This document shows, one piece after another, positions 49,484 through 58,535 of a stretch of 64,000 bases of DNA. The notes below the pieces were generated by a model. The model was not told the DNA's origin and searched no databases. It worked only from the letters and a program-made list of their open reading frames with translations. The position numbers and the translations under genes were made by a program. This stretch comes from Winogradskyella sp. (lineage in GTDB: Bacteria > Bacteroidota > Bacteroidia > Flavobacteriales > Flavobacteriaceae): positions 1-64,000 of the forward strand of contig NZ_JANQIM010000018.1 of NCBI RefSeq assembly GCF_028282165.1, written 5' to 3'. Numbering within the stretch: position 1 is the first letter of the stretch; each line of letters starts with the position of its first letter.

Positions 49484-50305
49484 TTAAAACGAGTTCACCA
49501 CTTTTCGGATAGCCACTAAGCGTTCCAATAAACCTTCGAGCTTATCTAAATGCAACATATTGGCGCCATCACTTTTTGCATTTGCAGGATCAAAATGTGT
49601 TTCTATAAACAATCCATCTACATGGTTAACTACACCAGCTCTTGCAATAGTCTCAATCATATCTGGTCGACCACCTGTAACTCCAGCACTTTGATTGGGC
49701 TGTTGTAGTGAATGCGTAACGTCTAACACCGTTGGCGCAAATTGTCGCATAGTAGGAATACCTCTAAAATCTACGATCATATCCTGGTAACCAAACATAG
49801 TGCCTCTATCGGTAATCCAAGCGTTATCCCGATAGCCCTCGGGACTAGCATCTTTAACCTTTTGCACAGCATGTTTCATAGCTTCAGGACTCATAAACTG
49901 GCCTTTTTTCAAATTAACAACTTTTCCTGTTTTGGCTGCGGCTACCACCAAATCCGTTTGTCTCACTAAGAATGCAGGAATTTGTAGTACGTCGACATAT
50001 TCTGCGGCCATTTCGGCATCAGAAGCTTCATGGATATCTGTAATAGTAGGAATATCGAAAGTCTTTGATACTTTTTCGAGAATCTTGAGGGCCTTTTCAT
50101 TGCCTATACCTGTAAAACTGTCAATTCTACTACGATTAGCTTTTTTAAAACTTCCTTTAAATACATATGGAATTTGTAGTTTATCTGTAATGGAAACGAC
50201 CTGTTCAGCGATACGTAAAGCCATATCTTCTCCTTCAATAGCACAAGGACCACAAAGCAAAAAGAAATTATCTGAATCGGCATGTTTTATTTTAGGAATA
50301 GTCAT
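49484..50305 (-). CDS. kdsA: 3-deoxy-8-phosphooctulonate synthase (KdsA)
   Basis: The 273-residue enzyme condenses phosphoenolpyruvate with arabinose 5-phosphate to form Kdo 8-phosphate, the first dedicated step toward the inner core of lipopolysaccharide. The DAHP-synthase-like barrel shows FLLCGPCAIEGEDMALRIAE (about 15-34), VFKGSFKKANRSRIDSF (about 48-64), TDIHEASDAE (about 92-101) and LKKGQFMSPEAMKHA (about 136-150). The segment ITDRGTMFGYQDMIVDFRGI follows, with VLDVTHSLQQPN after it. A metal-binding Cys (C18 in LCGPC) or a water can fill the site in different classes. The gene has its own -7 box just upstream. Confidence 0.97.
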   Translation of the reverse strand: MTIPKIKHADSDNFFLLCGPCAIEGEDMALRIAEQVVSITDKLQIPYVFKGSFKKANRSRIDSFTGIGNEKALKILEKVSKTFDIPTITDIHEASDAEMAAEYVDVLQIPAFLVRQTDLVVAAAKTGKVVNLKKGQFMSPEAMKHAVQKVKDASPEGYRDNAWITDRGTMFGYQDMIVDFRGIPTMRQFAPTVLDVTHSLQQPNQSAGVTGGRPDMIETIARAGVVNHVDGLFIETHFDPANAKSDGANMLHLDKLEGLLERLVAIRKVVNSF

Positions 50306-50333
50306 CTTAGCAAAAGCGTTAAAAATTCAGTTG

Positions 50334-50341
50334 CAAAGATA
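50334..50341 (-). promoter_or_regulatory. Bacteroidota-type -7 box of kdsA
   Basis: The minus strand reads TATCTTTG, a perfect TAnnTTTG, with transcription expected to begin about 20 bases before the kdsA ATG at 50305. It fills the 41 bp gap after the upstream membrane-protein gene. Confidence 0.45.
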
Positions 50342-50346
50342 ATACT

Positions 50347-50712
50347 TTAAAAAAGCTTTTTAATACTATTCCTTACAATCCAAAGAGACATAACAAAATT
50401 ACCTATTACTAAAGCGCCACCATAAAACAAAAAGCGCTTAGCAGATTCTGACCAATTTATAATGTTAAGTAAGTTAAACAGATAAGCTAAAATTAAAAAA
50501 GATGAAAGACAGACAAATACAATGCCTAGCGAGAAATTTAGCTCACGATTTGGTTTTACTAGCTGCCATAAAAAGGGAATGCCAAACAACAAAATCGGGT
50601 AAGCAGAAAGGCCAACACTTTTATTAATATCTGTAAACCAATACACAATTACAGACAAAAAATAAAGATAAGGTATATACTTTGCGTATTTGCTAATTAT
50701 ATTCATCTGCAT
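50347..50712 (-). CDS. small four-helix membrane protein, unknown
   Basis: The 121-residue product has four hydrophobic segments (about 10-28, 36-51, 60-82, 93-113) with few charged residues. Possible starts are the ATG at 50712 and an internal ATG two codons later. No family was recognised. It lies upstream of kdsA on the same strand with a 41 bp gap that holds the kdsA -7 box, so the two may be transcribed separately. Confidence 0.65.
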   Translation of the reverse strand: MQMNIISKYAKYIPYLYFLSVIVYWFTDINKSVGLSAYPILLFGIPFLWQLVKPNRELNFSLGIVFVCLSSFLILAYLFNLLNIINWSESAKRFLFYGGALVIGNFVMSLWIVRNSIKKLF

Positions 50713-50866
50713 TCGTTTTCTGGGCTTAGACTTAAACAGCCAAATTAGCGATTTATAAGAAAGAGGCTATTACTATTAATCAATTCTTACAACGACAAGA
50801 TACAAATTGAAATTGTCCCATTTTTAAAATATAACATATAATTAACGAATTGAGGATAATAAGGCG

Positions 50867-50874
50867 TACCTTTG
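50867..50874 (+). promoter_or_regulatory. Bacteroidota-type -7 box of typA
   Basis: TACCTTTG matches TAnnTTTG. It lies 23 bp before the ATG at 50898, so transcription should start near 50880. This also rules out a translation start at 50850. A TTG occurs at 50850-50852, though closer than the usual -33 spacing. Confidence 0.45.
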
Positions 50875-50897
50875 CAGGCTTAAAATCAGCATCATAT

Positions 50898-52697
50898 ATG
50901 ACCAAGATTAAAAATATAGCAATTATTGCTCACGTCGATCATGGGAAAACCACTTTAGTAGATAAAATTATGTACCATTGTCAACTATTTCGTGACAATG
51001 AGAATACTGGAGATTTAATTCTAGATAATAACGATTTAGAACGCGAACGTGGTATCACTATTACCTCAAAGAATGTGTCAGTAATTTATAAAGACACCAA
51101 AATTAATATTATCGATACACCTGGCCATGCTGATTTTGGAGGGGAAGTAGAGCGTGTGTTGAATATGGCTGATGGTGTTTTATTGCTTGTCGATGCTTTT
51201 GAGGGGCCTATGCCACAGACACGATTTGTGCTTCAAAAAGCAATCAATTTGGGCTTAAAACCTTGCGTTGTTGTCAATAAAGTTGACAAGGAAAACTGTA
51301 CTCCAGATGAGGTTCATGAAAAGGTGTTTGATCTTATGTTTGAACTTGGTGCAGAAGAGTGGCAATTAGATTTTCCGACAGTTTATGGGTCTGCAAAACA
51401 AAACTGGATGAGTGAAGACTGGAAAAGCCCTACGGAAAATATTGAGCCATTATTAGATATGGTGATTGAGCATGTCCCAGAACCTAAAATAGAAGAAGGG
51501 ACGACACAAATGCTAATTACGTCTTTGGATTTCTCATCCTTCACAGGAAGAATTGCCATCGGTAGATTAACTAGAGGACTATTAAAAGCCAATCAACAGA
51601 TTTCGTTGGTAAAACGTGATGGATCAATAGTAAAGAGTAAAATTAAGGAATTACACACGTTTGAAGGCTTAGGACGTAAAAAAGTTGATGAAGTACAAGC
51701 AGGTGATATTTGCGCTATCGTTGGTTTAGAAGGTTTTGAAATAGGAGACACTGTAGCTGATTTAGAGCATCCAGAAGGATTAAAAACCATAGCCATAGAT
51801 GAGCCAACCATGAGTATGTTATTTACTATAAATGATTCACCTTTCTTTGGTAAAGATGGAAAGTATGTAACTTCGCGCCATATCAAAGAACGTTTATTAA
51901 AGGAGTTAGAGAAGAATTTGGCGCTTAGGGTCGAAGAGACTGATAGCGCTGATAAGTTTATGGTATTTGGTCGTGGTGTACTACATCTGTCGGTTTTAAT
52001 CGAAACCATGCGAAGAGAGGGTTACGAACTTCAAATAGGTCAACCACAAGTTATCATAAAAGAGATTGATGGCGTAAAGTGTGAGCCCTTTGAAGAAATG
52101 ACTATTGATTTGCCCGAAGAAGTTTCTGGAAAAGCTATAGAAATGGTAACCATGCGTAAAGGCGAGATGCTTAGTATGGAAGCCAAAGGAGACCGAATGG
52201 TATGCGAGTTTATTGTACCATCTCGCGGTATTATAGGTTTGCGTAATCAGCTATTAACTGCTACAGCAGGTGAGGCTATTATGGCACACCGTTTTAAGGA
52301 ATACCAGCCGTTAAAAGGTGGTATACCAGAGCGCCAAAACGGATCATTGGTTTCTATGGAAAATGGGACGGCAATTCCTTATTCGATCGATAAATTACAA
52401 GAACGGGGAAAGTTTTTTATTAATCCAGGTGAAGACATTTACGAAGGTCAGGTTATTGGGGAAAACTCTCGAGGAGATGATATGGTGGTTAATGTTACCA
52501 AAACCAAAAAATTGAGTAATGTACGTTCTGCAGGTGCTGATGATAAGGCTAAAATTGTACCTGCAATAAAGTTTTCGTTAGAAGAAGCTCTAGAATATAT
52601 TCAAAAGGATGAATATGTAGAAGTAACCCCAAATTACTTAAGATTGCGTAAAATCTTGTTGAAGGAAGTAGATCGCAAGCGTAATAAGGACATATAA
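50898..52697 (+). CDS. typA: translational GTPase TypA/BipA
   Basis: From the ATG at 50898 this ribosome-associated GTPase has 599 residues, the normal length for the family. G1 is AHVDHGKTT, switch I is ERERGITI, G3 is DTPGHADF and G4 is [11 protein letters not shown]-like domains II, III and V follow, with the TypA-specific C-terminal domain ([25 protein letters not shown]). Homologues begin just before [15 protein letters not shown], as here. A 48-base upstream extension to 50850 is rejected because it crosses the likely promoter. TypA assists ribosome assembly and stress or cold adaptation. A hairpin downstream closes the unit. Confidence 0.97.
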   Translation: MTKIKNIAIIAHVDHGKTTLVDKIMYHCQLFRDNENTGDLILDNNDLERERGITITSKNVSVIYKDTKINIIDTPGHADFGGEVERVLNMADGVLLLVDAFEGPMPQTRFVLQKAINLGLKPCVVVNKVDKENCTPDEVHEKVFDLMFELGAEEWQLDFPTVYGSAKQNWMSEDWKSPTENIEPLLDMVIEHVPEPKIEEGTTQMLITSLDFSSFTGRIAIGRLTRGLLKANQQISLVKRDGSIVKSKIKELHTFEGLGRKKVDEVQAGDICAIVGLEGFEIGDTVADLEHPEGLKTIAIDEPTMSMLFTINDSPFFGKDGKYVTSRHIKERLLKELEKNLALRVEETDSADKFMVFGRGVLHLSVLIETMRREGYELQIGQPQVIIKEIDGVKCEPFEEMTIDLPEEVSGKAIEMVTMRKGEMLSMEAKGDRMVCEFIVPSRGIIGLRNQLLTATAGEAIMAHRFKEYQPLKGGIPERQNGSLVSMENGTAIPYSIDKLQERGKFFINPGEDIYEGQVIGENSRGDDMVVNVTKTKKLSNVRSAGADDKAKIVPAIKFSLEEALEYIQKDEYVEVTPNYLRLRKILLKEVDRKRNKDI

Positions 52698-52716
52698 TCA
52701 TCCGGTTGGCAAATTG

Positions 52717-52748
52717 AAAAGAAAATCACTGAAAAGTATTTTCTTTTT
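52717..52748 (+). terminator. intrinsic terminator after typA
   Basis: AAAAGAAAAT (52717-52726) pairs with ATTTTCTTTT (52738-52747). The stem continues as ACT/AGT around a GAAA tetraloop with one bulged C, and the strand ends in TTTTT. The stem is long but mostly A-T. Confidence 0.6.
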
Positions 52749-52775
52749 ATAGGTTATCGAAGATTAGTCAAAAAA

Positions 52776-53330
52776 ATGACATTTTTAGATAGATTTTTAA
52801 GAGATTGGCGCATAAAGGTCATAAAGCCATATGTAAGACCTAACGATAAAATTCTGGATATTGGTTGTTTTGATGATAGCATGTTTTTAAAACTATCCAA
52901 TAAACCCATAGGTAAGAGTCTTGGTATAGATCCATTGCTAGAAGAAACTATTCATGGCGAAAATTATGAGTTGGTTCCAGGTAAATTTTCAAATGATCTT
53001 CCAAAAGGGATAACGTTTAACTGTATTACCATGCTAGCCGTTTTAGAGCATATTCCTAAAGAGGAACAGCTAAAACTCAATGATGAATTTTACAAATACT
53101 TGGAAGCTAAAGGTCGTGTTATCATCACAGTCCCCTCCCCATTTGTTGATCGTATTTTATGGGTATTATCTAAATTGAGATTAATCGATGGGATGTCTTT
53201 AGAAGAGCATTATGGGTTTGAAGCTAAAGATACACCGAGTTTATTTCACTCAAAACAATTCAGGCTTATAAAACACAAGACATTTCAGTTAGGATTGAAT
53301 AATCTTTTTGTTTTTGAAAAAAAAGATTAA
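52776..53330 (+). CDS. class I SAM-dependent methyltransferase
   Basis: The 184-residue protein has the SAM-binding strand KILDIGCFDDSMF at about 26-38 and the acidic loop SLGIDPL (about 51-57). TMLAVLEHIPKEEQLKL at about 84-100 is the usual post-motif of small-molecule and surface-glycan methyltransferases. The acceptor is unknown. It lies just before the leftward glycosyltransferase cluster, so it may modify sugars or lipids of that pathway. It is transcribed away from typA after the terminator, convergent with the GT2 gene. Confidence 0.85.
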   Translation: MTFLDRFLRDWRIKVIKPYVRPNDKILDIGCFDDSMFLKLSNKPIGKSLGIDPLLEETIHGENYELVPGKFSNDLPKGITFNCITMLAVLEHIPKEEQLKLNDEFYKYLEAKGRVIITVPSPFVDRILWVLSKLRLIDGMSLEEHYGFEAKDTPSLFHSKQFRLIKHKTFQLGLNNLFVFEKKD

Positions 53331-53333
53331 AGT

Positions 53334-54485
53334 TTATTTTTTTAACCCTAAAACACTAAAAAATAAGCTAAACAATATGGTTTGAACTCCCAATTGTAAT
53401 GAAGTGATGGCAGGAATAATTATTCGTAGTGTGGTAGTTGCATCTAGTGAGCTATAATTGGTTTCGCGCCATAAGAGTAATCCTTTGAAGCTTAAGAATA
53501 CGCCTAAGCATAATAGAATGAAACCAATAATTAAACCTCTTTCGAGATTTATAAATTCAAAGAGTTTATGATATCTTCTAGACTTAGGCAACAACTCATT
53601 TTCGACAGCAAAAATCTTTGTTAGTCCGTAAAAAATAATAAACTGAAACCCTACTAATAAAAAAGCAGAAGCATATAATAAGGTATGTACATCGAGGGTT
53701 ATACTTTCAAGTTCTAATGGTTTTACGATAAGAAGAATACCGAGCACTAATCCAATAAAGGCCAATAAAATCCCTGGATAAAGGAATAACCAATTAGGCG
53801 CATAAAGCATTAAAAATCGCAAGTGCCGCCAACCATCGCTCCAGGTTTTGAGGTGTGGTTTTCTACTTCGGCCGTCTTTTTTTAGTCGAGTAGGCACTTC
53901 GGTTATGGTTAGACCATTAAGTTTTGATTTAACGACCATTTCTGAAGCAAATTCCATCCCTGAAGTTTTTAAATTCATTTTGTTATATGCTGATTTTGAA
54001 AACCCTCTTAATCCACAATGAAAATCACCTATACTTATTTTAAAGAACAAACGCCCTATAAAAGAAAGCACAGGATTACCCAGGTATTTGTGTAAAAACG
54101 GCATGGCATCTTTTTCAATACCACCTTTAAAACGGTTGCCCATTACCAAGTCAAAACCCTCTCTAAGTTTATTAAGATATGGCATAAGATTGCTAAAGTC
54201 ATAGCTATCATCTGCATCTCCCATAATGACATAAGTTCCTGTAGCAGCTTCAATACCAGTTTTAAGGGCACTGCCATAGCCTTTTTGTTTGGTGTGTAAA
54301 ACTTTAGCATTAAGAGATTTGGCAATAGCAATGGAGCCATCGGTACTTCCATTGTCCGAAATAATAATCTCACCACTGATCTTATTTTTGTCTAAAAAGG
54401 ATTGCGCTTTCTTTATACAAGTCTTCAAGGTCTCTGCTTCATTGAGACACGGCATTACAATTGAAATTTCAGTATTTTCGTTCAC
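53334..54485 (-). CDS. family 2 glycosyltransferase with C-terminal membrane helices
   Basis: The 383-residue enzyme has a GT-A fold of the dolichyl-phosphate-mannose-synthase type: SIVMPCLNEAETL (about 8-20), IIISDNGSTDGS (about 40-51) and the metal motif VIMGDADDSYD (about 89-99). DFHCGLRGFSKSAYNKM follows at about 153-169. Four membrane helices make up the last 150 residues. Such proteins move a sugar from a nucleotide to undecaprenyl phosphate for periplasmic transfer by GT-C enzymes. The last bases of the polytopic-protein gene upstream overlap its start by 17 bp. Confidence 0.9.
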   Translation of the reverse strand: MNENTEISIVMPCLNEAETLKTCIKKAQSFLDKNKISGEIIISDNGSTDGSIAIAKSLNAKVLHTKQKGYGSALKTGIEAATGTYVIMGDADDSYDFSNLMPYLNKLREGFDLVMGNRFKGGIEKDAMPFLHKYLGNPVLSFIGRLFFKISIGDFHCGLRGFSKSAYNKMNLKTSGMEFASEMVVKSKLNGLTITEVPTRLKKDGRSRKPHLKTWSDGWRHLRFLMLYAPNWLFLYPGILLAFIGLVLGILLIVKPLELESITLDVHTLLYASAFLLVGFQFIIFYGLTKIFAVENELLPKSRRYHKLFEFINLERGLIIGFILLCLGVFLSFKGLLLWRETNYSSLDATTTLRIIIPAITSLQLGVQTILFSLFFSVLGLKK

Positions 54486-55776
54486 GTTTTAGAAGGTTGT
54501 AGGTGCTAAGAAACAATAAAAAAATCAAACTATAGTTATAAAACAAATAGCGCTGTATGGAATGAGAAGCAAAAGCTATAAACATAGCATTAGATAGAAT
54601 TAGTGAAGACAACAGAAAAATAATAGCATATCGCTTTTGGTAATTCAGTAAGTTCTTAACAAGACTGAAAAAGAACATCACTACTACAAACCACAGCAAT
54701 AATTGAGACCTAAAGCCATAAGTGATGTTAGTATAGTAGAGACGTGCCCACGCTTTAAAATTGTCTATAATCAGAACTTTTGTAAATGTTTTACAAGCGG
54801 CTTCTGTTTCAAAGTATAAATAGGAAGCAACCTGATTTTCGCTCCAGTCTTTTGGAGCAGGTTTGCTTAAATAGTAGTTTACGCCTACATGCCTTATGGT
54901 TTGATTACATATTTTCGGTAAATTATCATGAAAAAATTTGTAGGCCTCCTTTGTTGTGTATTCTGGCTTAACTAACAAATCTTTTTTTACCAAGCTATCG
55001 TAACTCATTCTAAAAATAGCCCTGTAATCTTTGTCTTCAATAAGCTTAAAATCATCTCGATCAGAAAGATAGATTGGTGCTGTAGAGGCACTTGTATATC
55101 CTAGAGGCGTAGGTTTAAAAAAACCATCTTTCATTTTGTGATACGTTCGTTCTACGAGACTTGCTATGAGCATCACACTGCAAAAAATAAGTATATTTTT
55201 AATATGTTTTCTATGAAAAATATGCTTTCTGTACATTAAAAAGTAAGTGCCGGCAAATATCAATGTCGAAAAGATAAATTGACTTCTTATGGAAATTAAA
55301 GCCAAATAAACAATTAGGTAATATTTGAACCTTTCATGTTTATTGTTGAAAAGGATATCCATACCTATGGCCACGAATAAGAGGTACAGTCCGTATCCCA
55401 AGCCTTCGGAGCAAAGATTGTTGGCAATACTCAATGGCGGAAAAAAAGGAATCAATAAGATGACAAGCAAAGGGATTTTAAGTAAAGGGTTGAGCTTATA
55501 TAACCTTGAGATTTTAGTAAAGAAATAATAAACGGCACAAAGGCTAAATAACGCATGAAATCCTACGACAACAAAGTCGAAATACGAACCGAAGATGGTC
55601 GTAAAGATCCTTAAGAAAACGACATAGCCCATTTGCCGAAATGGCATAGCCCCCAGATAGCTGTATGTGTCAGGAGAATATAATGGCTCTGTTAGGATAC
55701 AAAAGAAGAAAACTAAACCAAGACTCAGAAAAAGCAAATAGTTTTCAGACGTATTTTTTTTGTATTTAAATCGCAT
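54469..55776 (-). CDS. polytopic membrane protein, GT-C glycosyltransferase-like
   Basis: The 435-residue protein has about ten membrane helices and a sizeable periplasmic loop between about 225 and 330. An acidic pair in the first loop (LYSPDTYSYLG, about 32-42) is typical of GT-C enzymes that use polyprenyl-phosphate sugars. A homologous family name cannot be given. It lies between two GT2 genes and overlaps the one downstream by 17 bp. It is probably a transferase that completes a surface glycan or protein modification on the periplasmic side. Confidence 0.78.
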   Translation of the reverse strand: MRFKYKKNTSENYLLFLSLGLVFFFCILTEPLYSPDTYSYLGAMPFRQMGYVVFLRIFTTIFGSYFDFVVVGFHALFSLCAVYYFFTKISRLYKLNPLLKIPLLVILLIPFFPPLSIANNLCSEGLGYGLYLLFVAIGMDILFNNKHERFKYYLIVYLALISIRSQFIFSTLIFAGTYFLMYRKHIFHRKHIKNILIFCSVMLIASLVERTYHKMKDGFFKPTPLGYTSASTAPIYLSDRDDFKLIEDKDYRAIFRMSYDSLVKKDLLVKPEYTTKEAYKFFHDNLPKICNQTIRHVGVNYYLSKPAPKDWSENQVASYLYFETEAACKTFTKVLIIDNFKAWARLYYTNITYGFRSQLLLWFVVVMFFFSLVKNLLNYQKRYAIIFLLSSLILSNAMFIAFASHSIQRYLFYNYSLIFLLFLSTYNLLKRERKY

Positions 55777-55791
55777 TTATGCTTTACAAGA

Positions 55792-56748
55792 CTAAGTCTT
55801 TAATTTATCAAAGTTTGTAATTTCTTTTATTTTATAGGGTCGAGTATTTTGTGTCTCGTAATAAGTCCGCATCTGTAAGTCTATAGCAATTCCGGTTGTG
55901 AACAATTGAACTCCTACAAGTAATAATAACACTCCAAGAATTAATAAAGGTCTATCTCCTATATCGTTGCCCATAATTTTTTCTACAAGTAAGTAGATAT
56001 TGATGATTGCACCGATTAGAAAAAATAGAATTCCTAAATTTCCCAATAAATATAACGGTTTGTGGAGGTAATTTCGTTGAAATAAAATAAGAAGAATATC
56101 ATTTACAACTTTAAAAACTCTCCCCATGCCATATTTAGATTTACCATGAATTCTATGATGGTGCCTTACATTAGTTTCACCGACTCTAGCACCATTAAGA
56201 TAGGCGAGTAATCCTATAAAGCGATGCATTTCACCATAAAGGTTGAGTTCTTTGGCAATCTCTTTTTTAAAAACCTTTAAGGCACAGCCATGGTCTTTGA
56301 TATTGAGTTTTGTGGCTTTCCTGATTAAGAAGTTAGCAATCTTTGAAGGTAGTTTTTTTAAGAAACTATCCTGTCTTTTATTTCTAATGCCAACAACTAC
56401 ATCCCACCCTTCGTCATGAAGTTTTTGAAGCATTGGGATTATATCTTTTGGGTCATTTTGTAAGTCGCCATCCATTGTAACGATGAAGTCTCCCAATGCA
56501 CTATCTAAACCAGCAGCCAATGCCGAGCTTTGACCGTAGTTTTTCCTCAGCTCTATAAGTTTAACTTTCGAATTCTTAAGTTTCTTGATTATACTTACGG
56601 TTTTATCAGTAGAAAAATCATCGACTAAGATAATTTCATAATCTAGTCCTTCTAAGGCTTCGTTGATGTTTTTTATTAATTGTGGGATATTTCCTTCCTC
56701 GTTATAAAGCGGGACCACGATAGAGAGGAAAGTATTTCGTAAATTCAT
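55792..56748 (-). CDS. family 2 glycosyltransferase of the GtrB/ArnC type
   Basis: The 318-residue enzyme has the N-terminal GT2 motifs SIVVPLYNEEGNI (about 9-21), IILVDDFSTDKTV (about 39-51) and VTMDGDLQNDP (about 89-99). After them come FRxxxxxHRIHGKSKYGMG near 197-213 (GtrB-like, with RIHGKSKYG), and two or three membrane helices near 230-300. Family members transfer a sugar to undecaprenyl phosphate. A -7 box is present 18 bases before the start. With the two GT-C-like proteins it forms a likely sugar-flipping and transfer set. Confidence 0.9.
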   Translation of the reverse strand: MNLRNTFLSIVVPLYNEEGNIPQLIKNINEALEGLDYEIILVDDFSTDKTVSIIKKLKNSKVKLIELRKNYGQSSALAAGLDSALGDFIVTMDGDLQNDPKDIIPMLQKLHDEGWDVVVGIRNKRQDSFLKKLPSKIANFLIRKATKLNIKDHGCALKVFKKEIAKELNLYGEMHRFIGLLAYLNGARVGETNVRHHHRIHGKSKYGMGRVFKVVNDILLILFQRNYLHKPLYLLGNLGILFFLIGAIINIYLLVEKIMGNDIGDRPLLILGVLLLLVGVQLFTTGIAIDLQMRTYYETQNTRPYKIKEITNFDKLKT

Positions 56749-56765
56749 AATTTGACCTAGTATTA

Positions 56766-56773
56766 CAAAACTA
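56766..56773 (-). promoter_or_regulatory. Bacteroidota-type -7 box before the GtrB-like gene
   Basis: The minus strand shows TAGTTTTG, matching TAnnTTTG, in the 37 bp gap between the GT-C-like gene and the GT2 gene. It is 18 bp upstream of the ATG at 56748. Confidence 0.35.
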
Positions 56774-56785
56774 TTATTTTTTAAA

Positions 56786-58369
56786 TTACGGTTGTTGGTA
56801 TACTCTAAAGTGTTCGTTTCTTTCTATAAGTTTCCAATGTTTAACCACATACATAGTAAGTAAAGAAGTTTCTTCATAGTTATCGTAGTGGTTTTCAAAG
56901 TTTTCTATGAAAATAGTTAGTTTTTTATCACTTATAGTTTGCTTGTAGGTTTCCAACTTATCAGCCAAATGGTGATTAAAAACCCAATCTACACCTATTG
57001 GATTTACGGTATTTGTAATATAATGCCCTAGAGTCATAGAAGGTAGTATTGTAAAGTTATCGTATTTAGATGACAGTTCTTTGAGCTCTTCAAACTTGTA
57101 ATATGTCGTTTGGTTGGTATAGATGGTCTGTAAGCGAGGAAAGATGTCTCCTAAATGATGATTTAATACATTTCTCTTCTCTTCTCTATATGGATTTTGA
57201 TATCCATAATAGAAAGTCCCAAAATAAAGACTTACAATAACAATTGCAATCCATTTTCTTAATTGAAAGTTCTTGCCCAAACAGACTAACATCACCACTA
57301 AAAACATTGGCGTTGAGAAATCTATGGGAGTATTGTAGCCATTACTTATAGAAGCACACCAAGACAATGAAAACAATAAGATAAGGATAGTATATTCTTT
57401 GTCCTTTATGCTATTAATTATCGAGAAAAATATGCCAAATAACCATAAAATATGTATGATGCCATATTTTGCATACTGATACAAACTTTGGTTTTTGTAA
57501 TACAACCAGATAAATACCAAAACAATAAGAACATTTGTAAGCAGTAATGCTATTTGTGACTTTGTAAATTTTTTTATCAACCATAAGGCTATACCTGCGA
57601 GAACTATATATAGGATGTTAAATTTGATGGCCAAGTAATAAGACCTAATACCAGTATTTATTAAACTCGACCCAGGTGTAAAGCTAAACATTTGCTCAAT
57701 AAACGAGTTTAAAGCGTCTTGCCACCAATAGAACCATAAAAATAGGGTAATGAATAGCAAACCGCTAATGCTCAATATTAAGAACGGTTTAAATTCTCTT
57801 CTATACAATAAAAACAAAGCAACTAATGGCGGGAAGAAATAGAATGATTGCTTGCATAAAGCTCCTAAAAAAAGAAAAAATGCCCCAAGGACAATCAACC
57901 ATGATTTTGTTGGCCGCTTAACAATAAAAAATAATCCCAATACACTAAAAAATATACCATCTATGGTATTCCAAGGCATAGGAGGGTAATTATGTACAGA
58001 AACTAATGCACCTATTATAGCAATAAAATAAATGTATTTCTTGGGAATCTTTAAGAAATTGACAGCTATTAAACTTGCCAGATAAGAATACCCAAATACT
58101 TGTACGTAATACAGGTACCTGTTGATCAGATAGGCATAATCTTCCGTTAAATAGAGCGGCAACGAATGAAAAAAGGGTGAAAAAGCTGGTTTTATATACA
58201 CAAAGTCCCTGTGCGGAAAATAACCGTTGTACATACTCCATGATATTCCAAATATCGAGCCCATGTCTCCTTCCTCAATTCCAAAAGGACCATAAAAGAC
58301 CATATAGAAAACAAGTATTGTATAAAAAAGACATTTATATGGGTTTTTATAGATATAGGCAAACAACAC
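56786..58369 (-). CDS. polytopic GT-C-type glycosyltransferase-like membrane protein
   Basis: The 527-residue protein has about twelve membrane helices and a periplasmic C-terminal segment (about 400-527). The first periplasmic loop has FGIEEGDMGSIFGISW at about 29-44, where the EEGD acidic group is where GT-C enzymes bind the metal or lipid-phosphate sugar. The HRDFVYIKPAFSPFFHSLP loop lies at about 53-71. This is consistent with ArnT- or PMT-like sugar transfer from a polyprenyl donor. The acceptor is unknown. It begins just beyond a large AT-rich intergenic region with a palindrome. Confidence 0.8.
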   Translation of the reverse strand: MLFAYIYKNPYKCLFYTILVFYMVFYGPFGIEEGDMGSIFGISWSMYNGYFPHRDFVYIKPAFSPFFHSLPLYLTEDYAYLINRYLYYVQVFGYSYLASLIAVNFLKIPKKYIYFIAIIGALVSVHNYPPMPWNTIDGIFFSVLGLFFIVKRPTKSWLIVLGAFFLFLGALCKQSFYFFPPLVALFLLYRREFKPFLILSISGLLFITLFLWFYWWQDALNSFIEQMFSFTPGSSLINTGIRSYYLAIKFNILYIVLAGIALWLIKKFTKSQIALLLTNVLIVLVFIWLYYKNQSLYQYAKYGIIHILWLFGIFFSIINSIKDKEYTILILLFSLSWCASISNGYNTPIDFSTPMFLVVMLVCLGKNFQLRKWIAIVIVSLYFGTFYYGYQNPYREEKRNVLNHHLGDIFPRLQTIYTNQTTYYKFEELKELSSKYDNFTILPSMTLGHYITNTVNPIGVDWVFNHHLADKLETYKQTISDKKLTIFIENFENHYDNYEETSLLTMYVVKHWKLIERNEHFRVYQQP

Positions 58370-58442
58370 AGATTGATTTTTTTTGCTAATATAGAATAAT
58401 TACAATGCTTTACTTTAGAAGCAAGAGACAATTGTTGTACTA

Positions 58443-58466
58443 AAACCTATACGAAATTATAGGTTT
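58443..58466. promoter_or_regulatory. 24 bp palindrome between divergent glycan genes
   Basis: AAACCTATA (58443-58451) and TATAGGTTT (58458-58466) are perfect complements with a 6-base spacer CGAAAT. The site lies 74 bp from the leftward GT-C-like gene and 70 bp from the rightward FemAB-like gene. It could be an operator serving both. No T-run follows on either strand. Confidence 0.4.
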
Positions 58467-58535
58467 GGTTAGTTATGATAAAAGTTAGATGCTTAAAAAG
58501 TCTTATTTTTCGAATTGTTGATATATTTTTGATAG

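Noticed and set aside
50850..50897. Upstream TTG extension of typA by 16 codons
   Set aside because: It crosses the likely -7 box TACCTTTG, and homologues start at the ATG just before [15 protein letters not shown].
58524..58531. TATTTTTG as a promoter of the FemAB-like gene
   Set aside because: It matches the -7 consensus, but the ATG would lie at or before the transcription start, so a real promoter is probably elsewhere.
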